This document shows positions 62,748-64,000 of a DNA stretch of 64,000 nucleotides, piece after piece; position 1 is the first letter of the stretch; each line of letters starts with the position of its first letter. The position numbers and the translations under genes are program-made. Where the stretch lies: the NCBI GenBank assembly GCA_902363625.1, contig CABJAS010000005.1, positions 119,716 through 183,715 on the forward strand. Direction: 5' to 3'. The notes under the pieces are model-generated. The model was not told the origin of the DNA. It did not search any database and saw nothing but the letters and a program-made list of their open reading frames with translations. This DNA is from Clostridiaceae bacterium. Its GTDB lineage: Bacteria; Bacillota_I; Bacilli_A; Erysipelotrichales; Coprobacillaceae.

Positions 62748-63368
62748 ATGGAGAATCCAGCAATTTTTTTTATTAGCATATGGCTTGTCTTTGTTGCGGT
62801 GCTTATTTTTGTACTATTAAAAGTAACAGAAAAACGTCGCAAGGGGGCAGTAGATCAACGCATTCAAAGTGTAAAGACACAGCTTCAGTATATTCAGGAT
62901 TACTATTTAAAAGATAAGGAAGTAAAGTTTGCCTATGCCTACAGCACCAACAGCATGTGTCAAACGACAGGGGATAAAGCTAAATCATTAGCAAAGAATG
63001 CCGCAAAAGCAGTTATACGTACCACACTGACAGGACGTGCTTCGTATCGCGGTTCAGAAATCGGCAGCCGTAATTACCTGATTGCATATGATAATCAGAC
63101 CCTTTACTTTTTTTATGTCTATGCATCGCAGTCCGCAGTAAAAATGGATTTTAATGAAGATGAATTCTTTTCTGTGGCTAAAGAAAAAATAAAAAATATA
63201 ACGCTCAAAGATAAAAAAGAAGCTGTCATCTACATTGATTTTTATGATGGTGGACGTCTTGGTTTTAAATTAAATGATAAGATTTTAAATGAAGTTGACT
63301 TCAAAGATGAAAATGAGGCATTTAAAGTCTTTATGATCAATCAAGCAGCACTTATTGCACAGTCATAA
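62748..63368 (+). CDS. Uncharacterised single-pass membrane protein
   Basis: 206 residues: one N-terminal membrane segment (about 5-24), a basic stretch (EKRRKGAVDQR), and a soluble region rich in beta strands (YLIAYDNQTLYFFYVYASQ, EAVIYIDFYDGGRLGFKL). The soluble part has the feel of a PH-like fold as in the next gene, but I cannot name a family. GGGGAGG ribosome site. The downstream gene follows after 21 nt, so they are a likely pair. Confidence 0.75.
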   Translation: MENPAIFFISIWLVFVAVLIFVLLKVTEKRRKGAVDQRIQSVKTQLQYIQDYYLKDKEVKFAYAYSTNSMCQTTGDKAKSLAKNAAKAVIRTTLTGRASYRGSEIGSRNYLIAYDNQTLYFFYVYASQSAVKMDFNEDEFFSVAKEKIKNITLKDKKEAVIYIDFYDGGRLGFKLNDKILNEVDFKDENEAFKVFMINQAALIAQS

Positions 63369-63389
63369 TAAAAGAAATAGGAGAAATAT

Positions 63390-63725
63390 ATGAAAACAGA
63401 AGAATTAGATTTAAGAACAAATGAAACAATTATTGAAGAAAAGAAGGGGGATACATGGAAAACACCACAGATGCCTTATAAAAAACAAATCTCCGGTAAA
63501 TTCTATTTTACTAATCAGAGGATTGCTTTTCGTACATGGGGTCCTTTTAAAAAATCTGCTGCCTATGATATAGAATATCGAGATATTGAATCGTTGGCGC
63601 CATTTTCAATCAATTTCTTTATCAAGACGGGAATAAAAATAACTGCCTTTAATGGGGAGATTTATAAAATTTCGGTGATGAAACGAAATAAGATTATGGA
63701 GATCATTTCCACTCATCTTAAATAA
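63390..63725 (+). CDS. GRAM/PH-like domain protein
   Basis: 111 residues, one compact domain: KGDTWKTPQMPYKKQISGKFYFTNQRIAF, cited by its core GKFYFTNQRIAFRT, then DIEYRDIESLAPF and KIMEIISTHL. This is the strand order of bacterial PH/GRAM-like domains that use the GxLxLTNxRL motif. Cytoplasmic, function unknown. AGGAG precedes the ATG. Confidence 0.72.
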   Translation: MKTEELDLRTNETIIEEKKGDTWKTPQMPYKKQISGKFYFTNQRIAFRTWGPFKKSAAYDIEYRDIESLAPFSINFFIKTGIKITAFNGEIYKISVMKRNKIMEIISTHLK

Positions 63726-63744
63726 ATTTATAGAAGGGTTGATG

Positions 63745-63778
63745 AAAAGTTGTGCATTAAAAGCATAACTTTTTATTT
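63745..63778 (+). terminator. Terminator after the GRAM-like gene
   Basis: Stem AAAAGTTGTGC / GCATAACTTTT with one G-T pair, then TTATTTTT. Confidence 0.8.
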
Positions 63779-63822
63779 TTATAAACTATTATCTTTTATT
63801 ATTTACAGTTGAATGAAGTACT

Positions 63823-63848
63823 CAAAAAAAATTAGACCAAAGGTCTAA
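63823..63848 (-). terminator. Minus-strand terminator near the right edge
   Basis: On the minus strand TTAGACC / GGTCTAA with a TTT loop is followed by eight T. The next 150 bases hold no minus-strand gene, so its source transcript is unclear. Confidence 0.6.
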
Positions 63849-63945
63849 CGGATTGAAGATAGGTCAGAGCGCCTCTCTTTTTATTCATAGTGATTTCCAG
63901 AAATTCAATTATTTAGAAACTAAAGCATAAATTAGGTAAGAAAAA

Positions 63946-63954
63946 TGTTATAAT
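63946..63954 (+). promoter_or_regulatory. Extended -10 promoter at the right edge
   Basis: TGTTATAAT is an extended -10; the -35 region is poor. It would read into sequence beyond the window. Confidence 0.4.
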
Positions 63955-64000
63955 GTATTTAAATAGGATCATTTTTAGAAGATCGAGGGATTATCAGCAA

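Overview
The window looks like a chromosomal segment of an AT-rich, low-GC Gram-positive bacterium (Firmicutes/Bacillota), most likely of the Erysipelotrichia or a near relative. The reasons are near-consensus sigma-A promoters (TTGACA-like boxes, 16-17 nt spacers, TATAAT), strong GGAGG-type ribosome binding sites, a T-box in front of alaS, CIRCE operators in front of hrcA, and Firmicutes gene orders (alaS-ireB-ruvX-DUF1292-mltG; trmR-trhP-trhP-udk-greA; ruvA-ruvB; comEA-comEC-holA; hrcA-grpE-dnaK-dnaJ; rpmB divergent from yloU-fakA). The genus call is inference only.

Layout. 0-2.5 kb: a perfect 319-bp inverted repeat around a 274-bp spacer that carries a strong promoter, in front of a degenerate-GGDEF/EAL gene; this looks like an invertible promoter switch. 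2.5-33 kb: dense core genome. It holds alanyl-tRNA synthetase, the IreB/RuvX pair, the wobble-uridine tRNA modification set (TrmR, two U32 proteins), uridine kinase, GreA, PepT, an LCP cell-wall ligase, an unusual 2-hydroxyacid dehydrogenase, a DEAD-box helicase, RuvAB, competence genes, HolA, serine deaminase, HemW, the heat-shock operon, bL28 and fatty acid kinase FakA.

33-60 kb is more accessory. It contains an exported alkaline-phosphatase-superfamily protein with a MerR-type promoter, a ROK-regulated sugar/phosphatase cassette, two convergent paralogous HAD phosphatases, a membrane-bound XRE regulator next to a CPBP protease, and a broken response regulator. These are followed by tRNA-His, a K+/Na+-proton antiporter, a second EAL protein divergent from a duplicated GntR regulator, a MerR regulator, a DUF1905-C39 fusion, and a GntR/ABC exporter operon. 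The last genes here are folA-plsC, cysE-PAP2-AI-2E transporter, an HD/HD-GYP protein and an MFS transporter. 60-64 kb: tRNA-Arg, an orphan PRD/PTS-type regulator and two small uncharacterised proteins.

Themes. Three proteins carry intact c-di-GMP phosphodiesterase motifs (two EAL, one HD-GYP), and no intact GGDEF cyclase is present. The identical palindrome TTAAAGTTAACTTTAA lies in the promoter of the MerR gene at 49.9 kb and in a 19-bp-spacer promoter at 34.9 kb, predicting a two-gene regulon. Several domain fusions (HAD-HAD, DUF1905-C39, GntR-GntR, unknown domain-hydroxyacid dehydrogenase) deserve attention. No CRISPR array, intact insertion sequence or prophage was seen.
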